From positions 1 to 64,000 of the forward strand of contig JAEXRW010000023.1 of NCBI GenBank assembly GCA_023454175.1: a DNA stretch of 64,000 bases, written 5' to 3'. The position numbers and the translations under genes are program-made. The DNA is from Bacillota bacterium. Lineage in GTDB: Bacteria > Bacillota > Clostridia > Christensenellales > JAEXRW01. How positions within the stretch are numbered: the first letter of the stretch is position 1; every line of letters begins with the position of its first letter. Below the pieces are notes generated by a model. That model ran no database searches. It saw only the letters and a program-made list of their open reading frames with translations, and was not told the DNA's origin. This document shows positions 34,097 to 43,635 of this stretch, piece by piece.

Positions 34097-34432
34097 TTAG
34101 AACAGGCCTCCCAGCCCGCCTGTTACCTTGGCCATTTCGTTTTGGGAAGTCTCCTCCGCCTTTTCCAGTGCCTCATTCACGGCTGCGAGGACCAGGTCCT
34201 GCAGCATTTCGATATCGTCCGGGTCCACGGCAGCCGGGCTGATTTCGATGTTTTTCACTTTTTTATTGCATGTTGCCACCACTTTCACCACGCCGCCGCC
34301 CGCTGTGGCTTCCACTTCGCGCTCCTCCAGTTCCTGTTGCACACGCTGCATATCCTGCTGCATCTTCTGGGCCTGTTTCATCATCTGGCTCATGTTGCCG
34401 CCCATGCCCGGGAACCCGCCGCCCTTGGCCAT
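34097..34432 (-). CDS. ebfC: YbaB/EbfC family nucleoid-associated protein
   Basis: A 111-residue nucleoid-associated protein. The Met/Gly-rich start MAKGGGFPGMGGNMSQMMKQ and the MQQDMQRVQQELEEREVEAT helix, followed by VVKVVATCNKKVKNIEI and the DLVLAAVNEAL helix, are diagnostic. It binds DNA as a tweezer-shaped dimer. It lies between dnaX (22-base gap) and recR, the conserved order in Bacillota. GGAGGAATGAACA precedes the ATG. Confidence 0.96.
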   Translation of the reverse strand: MAKGGGFPGMGGNMSQMMKQAQKMQQDMQRVQQELEEREVEATAGGGVVKVVATCNKKVKNIEISPAAVDPDDIEMLQDLVLAAVNEALEKAEETSQNEMAKVTGGLGGLF

Positions 34433-34454
34433 TGTTCATTCCTCCATCAATGCT

Positions 34455-36017
34455 TTATTTGATCTTTACGTTTTCTTCCCCGAAAAAGTTCATGGCGTTC
34501 CGTATGATGTCCTCATGCGGATTTGCCGATGCCTCCTTCTTCTGCACAAAAAACTGTGCGATCATGTCCCTGCCGGCCACGGCATGCAGGGTCTGGGCCA
34601 CAGCCTCCCGGTTTTCGGGCAGCCGCAGCATCTTCTCCATGATCTGGGAGGATTCGTCAAAAGCCACCTTCAGCACGTTGTCCTCCAGTTCCACCGGTTT
34701 TCCGTCTTTGAGCAGCGAAAAGAGGGAGATATCGTGCTTCCGTGCGTATGCCAGCAGGCTTTTGTATATACCCTCTGCAGTCTCTGCAGCAGGTCCGCCT
34801 TCCGTATGTGGTTTATCCGGATCGCGCGATTTCTCCTTTGCAGCCTGTCTGCCCTCAGGGGCAGCAGCCAGGCTCCCGCTTTGGATCATGGCCTCCAGGG
34901 TGGAGATCCGCTCCGAAAGTGCCAGGAAACCGTCTCCCGCGGGCGCCATGCAGATTTTGACCAGCGCCGCTTCCAGCACCATCCGCGGCTGTGTGGATGC
35001 GCGCATGTCCGCTTCGCAGGCGGAGAGGATGTCGATACAGCGGATCAGCTTTTCAGCCGGCGCCATTCCGGCCTGTTTTTTCAATGTCTCTGATTCATCG
35101 CCGTATATGCCCGGCGCGTTTTCCCCGCACGTGGCGGTGACCAGCAGGTCCCGGAAATAGCGTATCAGATCCTTGTTCAGCGATGAAATGTCTTTTCCTT
35201 TTAGTATAATCTCCGAGAGCGTCTTTAAGGCCTGTCCGGCCCTGGATTCCAGCAGGTGACCGGTCAATGTGTATAATGCGCCGCGGTCCACCGCACCCAG
35301 CATCATCAGCACGTCCTCATGCCGGATCTTCCCGTCGCCGATGGATATGCACTGTTCCAGCAGACTCAGCGCGTCCCGCATGCCACCGTCCGCGGCGCGG
35401 GCTATCTCGCGCAGCCCCGTTTCGTCGATATCGGCTCCCGCGTCCTTTGCCACGTCCTTCAGCAGCCGCTCGATATCCGGCGGGGGCAGCCGCCAGAAGT
35501 CATACCGCTGGCAGCGCGATAGCACCGTGGCCGGGAGCTTGTGCGGCTCGGTCGTGGCCAGGATGAAAAGCACATGCGCCGGCGGTTCCTCCAGCGTCTT
35601 CAGCAGCGCGTTGAATGCGCCCGTGCTCAGCATGTGCACTTCGTCGATGATGTAGACCTTGTATCTGCCCAGCACCGGGGCCAGCCGCACCTTGTCCCGC
35701 AGGTCGCGGATCTCATCCACGCCGTTGTTGCTCGCCGCGTCGATCTCGATGATGTCCACGGCTTCCTCCCCGCCCTGGATGCAGATGTTGCAGGCGTTGC
35801 AGGGTTCGCCGTCCTTGTTTTCGGGGCAGTTCACGGCCCGGGCAAAGATCTTGGCCATGCTGGTCTTGCCCGTCCCCCTCGCCCCGCAAAAAAGATAGGC
35901 GTGGGAGATATGCCCTGCCCGCACCTGGTTCTGCAGCACGGTCACGATGTGTTCCTGTCCGATGATATCGGCGAACCGTTTCGGCCGCCATTTGCGGTAT
36001 AAAGCCTGGTACCCCAC
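34455..36017 (-). CDS. dnaX: DNA polymerase III subunit gamma/tau
   Basis: A 520-residue clamp-loader ATPase. It begins with YQALYRKWRPKRFADIIGQE; Walker A is CGARGTGKTSMAKI, the zinc finger is CPENKDGEPCNACNIC, Walker B is VYIIDEVHML and the sensor FILATTEP. Domain III and a tau-type tail follow (about 380-520). I take the GTG at 36017 as start: it follows GGAGGTGGCCC, gives the normal N terminus (VGYQALYRKWRP), and leaves out 24 residues without homology reached by the ATG at 36089. First gene of the dnaX-ebfC-recR-DUF2508 set. The small SRP RNA often found ahead of dnaX in Bacillus is not seen here. Confidence 0.96.
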   Translation of the reverse strand: MGYQALYRKWRPKRFADIIGQEHIVTVLQNQVRAGHISHAYLFCGARGTGKTSMAKIFARAVNCPENKDGEPCNACNICIQGGEEAVDIIEIDAASNNGVDEIRDLRDKVRLAPVLGRYKVYIIDEVHMLSTGAFNALLKTLEEPPAHVLFILATTEPHKLPATVLSRCQRYDFWRLPPPDIERLLKDVAKDAGADIDETGLREIARAADGGMRDALSLLEQCISIGDGKIRHEDVLMMLGAVDRGALYTLTGHLLESRAGQALKTLSEIILKGKDISSLNKDLIRYFRDLLVTATCGENAPGIYGDESETLKKQAGMAPAEKLIRCIDILSACEADMRASTQPRMVLEAALVKICMAPAGDGFLALSERISTLEAMIQSGSLAAAPEGRQAAKEKSRDPDKPHTEGGPAAETAEGIYKSLLAYARKHDISLFSLLKDGKPVELEDNVLKVAFDESSQIMEKMLRLPENREAVAQTLHAVAGRDMIAQFFVQKKEASANPHEDIIRNAMNFFGEENVKIK

Positions 36018-36104
36018 CGGGCCACCTCCGGTATCTTTATCGTTGTTGCACGGGATTCGCATGGCGGATCCCGAAAGTTTAATATTCATTGGGTCAACAG
36101 CGTT

Positions 36105-37733
36105 TCAGCCGTTCGTACCGTTCCACCGTTCATGCAGCTGTTCCAGCTCCTCCGAAAGCTTGCGCAGCCTCTGGATATCGCCCGTACCGCTCGCAAGGAC
36201 TGCCTCCTTGGATGAAATAAGGGTGCTGATCCGTTCAAAGTTCTCGCGCAGCTTGCGGGATACCGCCTCGGCTTCGGGCGTGTAGGCCGGTTTTGCCTTG
36301 GATTCTGATACCATCCGGCTGTGGCCGGGCACCAGTTCGTATTCTTCGTCCATCCTGGGCAGCGTGCAGTTCATACCCAGCTGTGAGCTGGCCAGCGCCT
36401 GCAGGGATTCCCTCGCCTCGTCCTCGCCGTGGATGATGAATAGCCGCGTGGGTTTGTTTTTGAATGCGCCCAGCCATTTCATCAGGCCGTCCCTGTCGGC
36501 GTGCCCTGAATAACCTTCGATCTTTACGATCTGGGCGTGGACGGTGATATCCTCGCCCAGTATGTTCAGTTTATTTTCTCCGTCCGTGATCTTCCTGCCC
36601 AGCGTCCCTTCGGCCTGGTATCCCACGAAAAGCACCGTGCTGTCCGCCCGCCAGATATTGTGCTTCAGGTGGTGTTTGATCCTTCCCGCCTCGCACATAC
36701 CGCTGGCGGAGATGATGATCTTGGGCGATGGCGCCGTGTTGATCATCATGGACTCTTCCGCGGTCTGCGCTGCCCGCAGGGTGGGGAACTGGAAGGGATT
36801 GATGCCGGATTTGATCAGCTGCGTCGCCTCGTCGTCATAGCAGGTGAGGTAGTTGCGCATGAATACCTTCGTGGCTTCGATGGCGAGCGGGCTGTCGATG
36901 TAGACCGTCACTTTCTCCAGCCCGGGTACCCGCTTTTCATTGAGCAGCCTGTTCAGGTCATAGAGCAGTTCCTGTGTGCGGCCCACCGCGAAGGATGGGA
37001 TCACGATATTTCCGCCTCTTGCAAGCCCGTCTTTTAATACGTCTGCGAATTGGTCGATCGTCTTGCGTTCCACCTCGTGCAGCCTGTCCCCGTAGGTGGA
37101 TTCGCAGATCACATAATCCGCGTCCGTGATGTACTCGGGGTCGCGCAGGATAGGCCTGCCCGTCTGTCCGATGTCTCCGCTGAAGGCCAGCTTGGTCGTC
37201 GTGCCGTTTTCCTTGATCCACACTTCGATGGAGGATGAACCCAGCAGGTGCCCCGCGTCCACGAACCGGGCGGTGATGCCCGGTGTGATCTCGATGGTCG
37301 CGCCGTAGCTTGCCGGGGAGAAATATTTCAGCGCCTCCTGGGCGTCACGGACGGTATAAAGCGGCTCCACCGGCTTCTTGCCCGAACGCTGGCGTTTCCG
37401 GTTCTGCCACTCGGCCTCGGCCTCCTGGATATGCCCGCTGTCGGGCAGCATGATGGAGCAAAGATCGCCTGTGGCATATGTGCAGAAAATTGCGCCCTTG
37501 AAGCCCTGTTTCACCAGCAGCGGGATCCTGCCGCTGTGATCGATATGCGCATGCGTGAGGAGCATGCAGTCGATATCGTCCGGGGAGAAAGGGAATGTGT
37601 CCTCGGGCAGACCCGTTTTGGCATCCCTGCCCTGCCGCATCCCGCAGTCGATCAGTACCTTTTTGCCGTTGGCCTGCAGCAGGTAACAGGAGCCTGTCAC
37701 GCCGCCGGCAGCACCGTGGAAAGATAACCTCAT
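36105..37733 (-). CDS. MBL-fold beta-CASP ribonuclease
   Basis: A 542-residue metallo-beta-lactamase RNase of the YSH1/CPSF-73-like beta-CASP group. Motif 2 is LTHAHIDHSGRIP, motif 3 is VDAGHLLGSSS and motif 4 includes FSGDIGQTGR. The beta-CASP insert spans about 215-390 with the ISASGMCEAGRIKHHL motif, and the last conserved motif is YSGHADRDGL. An additional C-terminal helical region of about 70 residues follows. It probably processes RNA endo- or exonucleolytically. It is distinct from RNase J, being shorter and lacking that C-terminal domain. It lies 88 bases upstream of dnaX. Confidence 0.9.
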   Translation of the reverse strand: MRLSFHGAAGGVTGSCYLLQANGKKVLIDCGMRQGRDAKTGLPEDTFPFSPDDIDCMLLTHAHIDHSGRIPLLVKQGFKGAIFCTYATGDLCSIMLPDSGHIQEAEAEWQNRKRQRSGKKPVEPLYTVRDAQEALKYFSPASYGATIEITPGITARFVDAGHLLGSSSIEVWIKENGTTTKLAFSGDIGQTGRPILRDPEYITDADYVICESTYGDRLHEVERKTIDQFADVLKDGLARGGNIVIPSFAVGRTQELLYDLNRLLNEKRVPGLEKVTVYIDSPLAIEATKVFMRNYLTCYDDEATQLIKSGINPFQFPTLRAAQTAEESMMINTAPSPKIIISASGMCEAGRIKHHLKHNIWRADSTVLFVGYQAEGTLGRKITDGENKLNILGEDITVHAQIVKIEGYSGHADRDGLMKWLGAFKNKPTRLFIIHGEDEARESLQALASSQLGMNCTLPRMDEEYELVPGHSRMVSESKAKPAYTPEAEAVSRKLRENFERISTLISSKEAVLASGTGDIQRLRKLSEELEQLHERWNGTNG

Positions 37734-38021
37734 AACGTTGCCCCAATCTTTCAGAAGTATTATTATCTATTGTATCAATATGGCGGACAAACCTCAACTT
37801 CTCTATCAGAAATGTCCGCATTCCTAACCCATCAGCAACCTTAGTAACATGTTTGTGCATATCTCTGTCCAAGAGTATTATCAACACATTCTAGCACATT
37901 TCAAATCTCGTGCCTCCCATTTCGTAAAAAAATACTGCCGGGTTTTTAAAAGGACAAATTATTATGCATGCATTTTTTGCAGTTTACCTTGTCATATATC
38001 CCCGCAGGGTATTAATATAAA

Positions 38022-38054
38022 ATCCCGAGTTGCGGCGTGTACGTAACTCGGGAT
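38022..38054. repeat. Hairpin with constant loop GCGGCGTGTACGT
   Basis: A perfect 10-base stem (ATCCCGAGTT against AACTCGGGAT) encloses the 13-base loop GCGGCGTGTACGT. The same 13-base loop sits on an entirely different 10-base stem inside repeat copy A (26295-26327). It lies in the 473-base gap (37734-38206) between the beta-CASP nuclease and degV; the left part of the gap shows no gene. Confidence 0.65.
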
Positions 38055-38085
38055 ACCTAAAAGGCAGGGGGGCACGTAGCGTAAA

Positions 38086-38194
38086 TTAAAAGCTCCAGTG
38101 GAGCTTTTAATAGGGGAGTGGGCGGCCGCGCGAAGCGCAGCCCGGTATCTAGGGGGGACTGCCTGCGGGCGCGTTAAGCGCACGCTGTCCCCCC
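38086..38194. repeat. Palindrome-dense segment
   Basis: Two strong hairpins stand side by side: twelve-base arms TTAAAAGCTCCA and their complement around a single G (38086-38110), and GGGGGGAC/GTCCCCCC (38152-38194) enclosing an inner GCGC-GTTAA-GCGC hairpin. Between them lies a GC-rich stretch with GCGGCCGCGCGAAGCGC. No open frame is supported. It lies just downstream of the degV stop codon and could end its transcript, though no clear U-tract is present. Confidence 0.55.
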
Positions 38195-38206
38195 TGGAAA
38201 CAAGTA

Positions 38207-39082
38207 TTATGCGCGTTCCTTCCCGAAGAACACAAGGCCCAGCGCTCCTGGTCCTGTGTGTGAGCCGATGACCGGCCCCATGGGACGGATCCATATATCC
38301 CTGGGCGTGTATTTTTCCCGGATCATTTCTTCCAGCAGTTTTGCGTCACCTTCGCAGTCCGCGTGGATGATGGCCGCCGTCATATCCGCCAGGTAGGCTT
38401 CGCTTTCTCCCAGCCTGTCCACGAAATACCGCAAGGCCTTTTTCCTTCCCTTCACCTTGTCGATGGGCACCAGCCTGCCCTCGGGGTCCGCGTAGATGAT
38501 GGGTTTGAGGTCCAGCACCGTTCCCAGCGCTGCCGCCGCACCCGAAAGCCTGCCGCCCCGTTTGAGGAAGTTCAGGTCGTCCACGGTAAAATACATGTTC
38601 ATCCTCAGTTTGTTTCCCTCGATCCATTGTATGATCTCATCCATGCTTTTGCCCGCTTTTTTCATTTCCTGGGCCTCGTACACCACGATCCCCTGCCCCA
38701 TGCAGATGCTCAGGGAGTCGATGACCACCACCCTTGCGTCCGGGTATTCCGCCAGGATGTCGTCCCGTGCCATGCACGCATAGGTGTAATGGTTGCTGAG
38801 CTTGTTGGAAAGGGAGATATTGATCAGGTCTTTCCCCTGTGAAACGATGCCCTTGAAAAATTCATAGATCTCATGCGGGGACCGCGCGGAAGTGGTGGCG
38901 GTGGCGCCGGCCCTCAGGCCTGCGAAGAACTCCCGGATCAGTTCCATGTTCTTGAAAAGGTCGAAAAGGTATTCCTTGTCCTTGAAAGTATAAGGCATGG
39001 CGAAAACTTCCACGCCGTTTTTCTCCGCATAGTCATAGGGGATCTCGGAGTCGGAGTCGGTGGTGATTACAAATTCACGCAT
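38207..39082 (-). CDS. DegV family fatty-acid-binding protein
   Basis: A 291-residue DegV protein. The N-terminal FVITTDSDSEIPYDYAEKNG and the central ISLSNKLSNHYTYACMARDD and VIDSLSICMGQG segments are typical; Ser in TTSARSP and the later loop bind the carboxylate of a fatty acid. DegV/FakB proteins present fatty acids to the FakA kinase in many Bacillota; no fakA is seen here. The ATG follows AAGGAGGGTCATT. It lies downstream of the adenylation/AOS fusion gene, which also handles acyl groups, so a lipid link is possible but unproven. Confidence 0.9.
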   Translation of the reverse strand: MREFVITTDSDSEIPYDYAEKNGVEVFAMPYTFKDKEYLFDLFKNMELIREFFAGLRAGATATTSARSPHEIYEFFKGIVSQGKDLINISLSNKLSNHYTYACMARDDILAEYPDARVVVIDSLSICMGQGIVVYEAQEMKKAGKSMDEIIQWIEGNKLRMNMYFTVDDLNFLKRGGRLSGAAAALGTVLDLKPIIYADPEGRLVPIDKVKGRKKALRYFVDRLGESEAYLADMTAAIIHADCEGDAKLLEEMIREKYTPRDIWIRPMGPVIGSHTGPGALGLVFFGKERA

Positions 39083-39142
39083 AATGACCCTCCTTCATAT
39101 GAATGGAAAAGCATTCCTTTATACAATGATCCGTATATCCCT

Positions 39143-39186
39143 CTCTGCTTTGAGCAGGGTTCTCTGCTTTGAGCAGGGTTCTCTGC
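39143..39186. repeat. 19-base tandem repeat
   Basis: The unit CTCTGCTTTGAGCAGGGTT is present twice head to tail (39143-39161 and 39162-39180) with the first six bases of a third. Each unit contains a small CTCTGC/GCAGGG-type dyad. It lies in the 157-base gap between the AOS fusion gene and degV. Confidence 0.8.
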
Positions 39187-39239
39187 CTGGGCAGAGAAAT
39201 TGTTTTCTGAAACTGTTCCCCGTTCGCTTCGGTCCTGCT

Positions 39240-42200
39240 TTATGGCTTGGTGATCCCGCTCTGCTGTATCAGTTCTTTCAGCGTTCTGAGCGCATGCTCG
39301 ATTTGCTGTTTCTTGTGCTCGCTGTTTACGCAGAAGCGCAGTCTGGACTGGCCCCTGGGTACGGCCGGGTACACTGCCGGAGGCACGAAGACGCCCTTTT
39401 TCAGAAGCTCGATGCTCAGCCAGTATGCTTCCGCATCCCCGCCGATCAGGATGGGGATGATCGCGCTCTCCTTGGCCAGGCACGTGTCAAAGCCCTGCTT
39501 TTTTGCCTCGCTGATGAAAAGGTCGATGTTCTTGTGCAGGCGCTGCACCATGGAATGGTCGCGCTGCATCAGCTTGAGCGCTTCCAGGGTGGCCGCAGCC
39601 AGAGGTGGGCTGAGGCCCACCGAAAATACGAAACCGGGGCAGTTGTAGCGCAGGTATTCGATCAGGTTGGCGGAGCCCGCCAGGTATCCGCCGCACGTGC
39701 CCAGCCCCTTGGAAAGCGTGCCCATTTTGATGTCGATGTCTGTAGGTTCCAGCAGGAAGTATTCATCCACGCCGCCGCCGTGTTCGCCGATAACGCACGA
39801 GGAATGCGCCTCGTCCACCATCAGGAAGCACCCGTATTCCTTTTTGAGCCGTACGAATTCCGGGATGGGGGCGATGTCCCCGTCCATGCTGTATACGCCT
39901 TCCACGATGATCAGGACTTTCTCGTAGTTGTCCCTTATGGCCTTGAGCATGTTTTCCAGCGCGTTGTAGTCGTTGTGCGGGAAGGCCTTGCTCTCGCTCG
40001 GTGAGAGCTGGCAACCCTGGATGATGGAGTTGTGGCATATGGCGTCGTAGATGATCAGGTCTTTTTTATTGCAGAAGTTCCCTACAAAGGTCACATTGGT
40101 GGAGTGCCCGCCCACGAGGACGATGGCGTCCTCGGTGTGCTTCCACTTTGCGATCTCCCTTTCCAGGTCCCTGTGCAGCGGCTTTTCCCCTGCCAGCAGC
40201 CTGCTCCCGCTGGCCGAGACGCCGTATTTTGCCGCCGCGGCCTGCGCCGCGCGGATGGTCTCGGTGCGGCCCGAAAGCCCCAGGTAATTGTATGAACCGA
40301 AGTTGATGACCCGCTTGCCGTCCACGATGGAGGTATCCTTCAGTGCGGAGTCGTGTTCCACAAAGAAAGGCTTCCCGATTTTCTCCAGGTCGGCGATCTG
40401 CTCGCGCCTGGCCATGAATTCCTTGTATTCGGGGGACTGTTCAAATCGGGAGATGCGCTGTTTCCCTTCTTCGGGTTTTCCCGCTGCCAGCGGGGTACCC
40501 GAAAGTTTGGAGGAAACCAGCTCGGCAAAGTCGTTCACCGTCGCGCAGTTGAAATATTCCGAATCCATGATGGTGATGCCAAATATCTCTTCCGCCTTAG
40601 TGAAAACGCCGATGCTCGAAAGGCTGTCCCCGCCCAGGTCGTTGATGAAATGCTGGTCATATTTCACGTTCTCCGGCGAAACGCCCAGCGCCTCTGCAAA
40701 GAGCTTCTGGAGCTGCGTTTGGATCTTTTCCAGTTGTTCGTTTGTGGCCGCCTGCACCGTCTTTTTGCGCAGGTCCTTGACCCTGCCTCTGTCCACATCC
40801 AGCAGCAGTGACGGCCATTCCCCCTGCTCCATGGCGGCCTTCAGCTTCTGGCGCTGCACTTTGATGCCGTTGGCCAGCGGGAGCTGCTTCTCGCTTAGGT
40901 ATGCCTTTCGCACCTGCTTGTAAAGCGGCAGCGTTCCGTTCAATCGTTTGATCTGTTCGCAGACTTCGGCGACCTCTTTGTCCCCTGCGCCTTCCTTTAA
41001 TTCGATAACGAGTGTGATATCTTCATACAGCCCTTCGCCCTTCAGCCCCATGACGCAGATCTGTTCCGCGCCCGGCAGCTGGGCAAAGCTGTCCTCGAGT
41101 TCGTCCGGGTATACGTTTTCCCCCGATTCGTTGATGATGACTTCCTTCAGCCTTCCCTCGATCCAGAAACGGTTCCCCTGCCTGCGTGCGATGTCCCCGC
41201 TGTGGAACCATTCCTTCCGGTTCCGGGCTACGAATTCCCCGTCTATCATGCGCCCGCTGTGCAGCGAATCCCCCATGATGACCAGCTCGCCCACATCCAG
41301 GTTGGATTTGTCCAGCGGGAGGATATCGTAGCGCACGCCTTCAAATGGCATGCCCACGCCGCTTTTGATCAGTTCGCCGGCGTTGTTGCTCATCTCCACG
41401 CCGGTGATGCCCACCTCCGTCATGCCGAAACCCACGGCCAGATGGTAGCCGAGTGCGTTCAGCATCCGCAGCGCGTGGGGCTGCACGTGTCCCCCGCCCG
41501 ATATGCAGAACTGGACCTTGTCCCCCAGTAAATTCTTTTTGACTTTCTTGAAAAACACGTCCGCGGTGATGGCTTTTCCGGCTTTTCCGAAGAGTTTCTG
41601 CTGCGTGAGGCTCAGCTGCATGATCGTTTTAAATTTTTTCTGGGTCTTCGTGTCCTGCTGTTCGAGTTTGCGCACGATGCCGGTGGCCACGTTGTTCCAG
41701 AAGATCGGCACGGCAAAGATGTGCGTCACGCCATGCCGCCTGCAGGTCTCCATGATGGTGCTCGGCGCCCTGTCCTTCAGGTAGACCATCGTCTTCCCCA
41801 GGCAGGAAAACCACATCAGCACCGCCACAAGGCCAAAGATGTGGTGGAAAGGCAAAAATGCCAGCTGTTTGATCTCCTTGTCATGCGCCAGCATGTTGTT
41901 TGCTTTATTGATCGGCCCCGCCATCAGCATCTGCCGCGCCATGGCCTCGCCGTCATAGACATATACCTTGGAGGTGGCGGTGGTGCCCGATGTGCACAAT
42001 GCGGCCGCGTCCCCCCATACCGGCGGCATGGGTTTGATCTGTGCGGGTGCTTCCAGTTCGTCAGGATGTATGATGCTGATATCTGAGGGCAGGTCTGTCT
42101 TCAGGTCGGTGATGAGGATATTGGCGCCCGCCTGTTTCATTACGTGCAGCGTCTGCGCGTCCGTTCCCCTGCTGTCCACCAGCAGCGGGCGGTATCCCGC

Positions 42201-42482
42201 CATCAGGATCCCCCAAAATAGAACAGGCCACTTCGGGCTGTTGTCCAGCTTCAGGCCGACGAACTTGCCTGAAACTTTGGTGCCCAAAATGGCGTAAAGG
42301 TTCTTGGCCGCAGTCTCCACCATTTCCTGCTGCTGTTTGTAGGTGATCTGTTTCACTTCACCGTCTTCGAAATATTCCGCAGCGGTTACTTTCTGGCTGG
42401 TGCAGACGGCTTTGAACATCCCCTCGTACGTACGGTTGTTTTGGATGATGTCCATCATTTCCCTGATCGTGATTCCACGCAT
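39240..42482 (-). CDS. Adenylation-carrier-alpha-oxoamine synthase fusion
   Basis: A 1080-residue three-part enzyme. Residues 1-560 are an AMP-forming acyl ligase (A3 motif ALCTSGTTATSK at 161-172, GFGMTE near 351, HSGD near 427). Residues about 580-660 are a phosphopantetheine carrier domain with the attachment Ser at about 620 in DLGGDSLSSIG. Residues about 700-1080 are a PLP-dependent alpha-oxoamine synthase (BioF/KBL/SPT family) with DEAHSS at 890-895 and the PLP Lys at about 925 in TLSKGLG. It should activate an acid, load it on its own carrier and condense it with an amino acid, losing CO2, to give an alpha-amino ketone. Products, acid and amino acid are unknown. The ATG follows GGGGGAGTCTCATT. 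No other biosynthetic gene is adjacent. Confidence 0.88.
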   Translation of the reverse strand: MRGITIREMMDIIQNNRTYEGMFKAVCTSQKVTAAEYFEDGEVKQITYKQQQEMVETAAKNLYAILGTKVSGKFVGLKLDNSPKWPVLFWGILMAGYRPLLVDSRGTDAQTLHVMKQAGANILITDLKTDLPSDISIIHPDELEAPAQIKPMPPVWGDAAALCTSGTTATSKVYVYDGEAMARQMLMAGPINKANNMLAHDKEIKQLAFLPFHHIFGLVAVLMWFSCLGKTMVYLKDRAPSTIMETCRRHGVTHIFAVPIFWNNVATGIVRKLEQQDTKTQKKFKTIMQLSLTQQKLFGKAGKAITADVFFKKVKKNLLGDKVQFCISGGGHVQPHALRMLNALGYHLAVGFGMTEVGITGVEMSNNAGELIKSGVGMPFEGVRYDILPLDKSNLDVGELVIMGDSLHSGRMIDGEFVARNRKEWFHSGDIARRQGNRFWIEGRLKEVIINESGENVYPDELEDSFAQLPGAEQICVMGLKGEGLYEDITLVIELKEGAGDKEVAEVCEQIKRLNGTLPLYKQVRKAYLSEKQLPLANGIKVQRQKLKAAMEQGEWPSLLLDVDRGRVKDLRKKTVQAATNEQLEKIQTQLQKLFAEALGVSPENVKYDQHFINDLGGDSLSSIGVFTKAEEIFGITIMDSEYFNCATVNDFAELVSSKLSGTPLAAGKPEEGKQRISRFEQSPEYKEFMARREQIADLEKIGKPFFVEHDSALKDTSIVDGKRVINFGSYNYLGLSGRTETIRAAQAAAAKYGVSASGSRLLAGEKPLHRDLEREIAKWKHTEDAIVLVGGHSTNVTFVGNFCNKKDLIIYDAICHNSIIQGCQLSPSESKAFPHNDYNALENMLKAIRDNYEKVLIIVEGVYSMDGDIAPIPEFVRLKKEYGCFLMVDEAHSSCVIGEHGGGVDEYFLLEPTDIDIKMGTLSKGLGTCGGYLAGSANLIEYLRYNCPGFVFSVGLSPPLAAATLEALKLMQRDHSMVQRLHKNIDLFISEAKKQGFDTCLAKESAIIPILIGGDAEAYWLSIELLKKGVFVPPAVYPAVPRGQSRLRFCVNSEHKKQQIEHALRTLKELIQQSGITKP

Positions 42483-42817
42483 AATGAGACTCCCCCAAGC
42501 GAAAAGAAAATAAATAAACCGGATAAAACAAAGATCCGCTTTGCAGGTTGGTTGGATATGCGCCCGTATCAGCAGGAAGGAAATAAAAAAATAATGGCGG
42601 TATTTGGCTCCGGGCGCTTCATTCGTTTATATATATTTAGTTGATTATAACAAATTTCTTCTGCATACTTCAACAACAACCGCTAAGTTTGTCTATTTCA
42701 TCCCCTTTTGACCCCCGGTTGCCCTGGACAGGACCGCACCGGATGCAGAAACATTACCGGGATGGCACACAAACCGGTAGACTGCCGTTTGAATCTTTTA
42801 AGGCATACCTGTCTGTT

Positions 42818-43474
42818 TCAGCCCAGGTCCAGGATGGCGTGATGCCCCATCATGAACCGCTTGCCTTTCAGGACGGGTATGGGATGGCCGTAAATGGGCC
42901 CGTCATATACCATCGTATGGTATTCTCCGTTTTCGCCGCATGGGTCTGCCCCTGCAGCCTTGATCCTTGCCGCCAGTTCCTTTGTGATCTCGCATCCCAG
43001 GAATTCCTCGGACAGTTGCGTTGTATCCACGATTTTGATGACCGCCTTAAACCCCGCATCCACAAACGCATGCACCAGCGCCTCCCTGTCCTGCTGCCAG
43101 AGCGGGAAAAGCGGTATAAGCCCTGCGTTCTCCGCCCGCTCGGTGCCCCAAACGCGGTGGTCCTCGATATCGATGTCGCCGAATACGCAATAGGCTGCGC
43201 CCGTATCTTCCCTGGCCTGTTTCAGAGCTTCCTCCAGTGTGGTATGGTAATCATTTCCGATGGATGGCACCTTGTACAGCGGCAAACCCAGCGAATGCGC
43301 CGCTTCATCCAGCATCGTGTCCGTTACCCCATGGAACCAGGACCTGCCCTCCCCGGCATTGTACATCACCACGAGCGCCCTGGGTTCGTAGCCGGCCTTG
43401 ACCATGCGGTAATACGCCAGGTTGCTGTCCTTCCCGCAGCTGAAGGAAATCACGAAGCCATTGTTGTTTTCCAT
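42818..43474 (-). CDS. Dph6-like ATP pyrophosphatase (diphthine-ammonia ligase family)
   Basis: A 218-residue member of the ATP_bind_4 family. The PP-loop is VISFSCGKDSNLAYYRMV (SGGKDS-type with Cys for Gly), and the later conserved stretches are VFGDIDIEDHRVWGTERAENAG, PLWQQDREALVHAFVDAGF and CGENGEYHTMVYDGPIY. In eukaryotes and archaea the family amidates diphthine on elongation factor 2; bacteria lack diphthamide, so the bacterial substrate is different and unknown. The length is near the family norm. The ATG follows GGAGGATGCTTTC. The gap 42483-42817 before it shows no gene. Confidence 0.88.
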   Translation of the reverse strand: MENNNGFVISFSCGKDSNLAYYRMVKAGYEPRALVVMYNAGEGRSWFHGVTDTMLDEAAHSLGLPLYKVPSIGNDYHTTLEEALKQAREDTGAAYCVFGDIDIEDHRVWGTERAENAGLIPLFPLWQQDREALVHAFVDAGFKAVIKIVDTTQLSEEFLGCEITKELAARIKAAGADPCGENGEYHTMVYDGPIYGHPIPVLKGKRFMMGHHAILDLG

Positions 43475-43635
43475 GAAAGCATCCTCCGTTTTCGTACTGG
43501 TAACTGAGGCAATGATCGTTCAGTTCATTGTGCACAGGCAAATGGATGGTTGTCTTATTATACACTTCCTCATATAGTGTCACAATATATCCGTTACTCA
43601 TATATTGTATTATAACGGATGGAAGGAGAAGTTGA

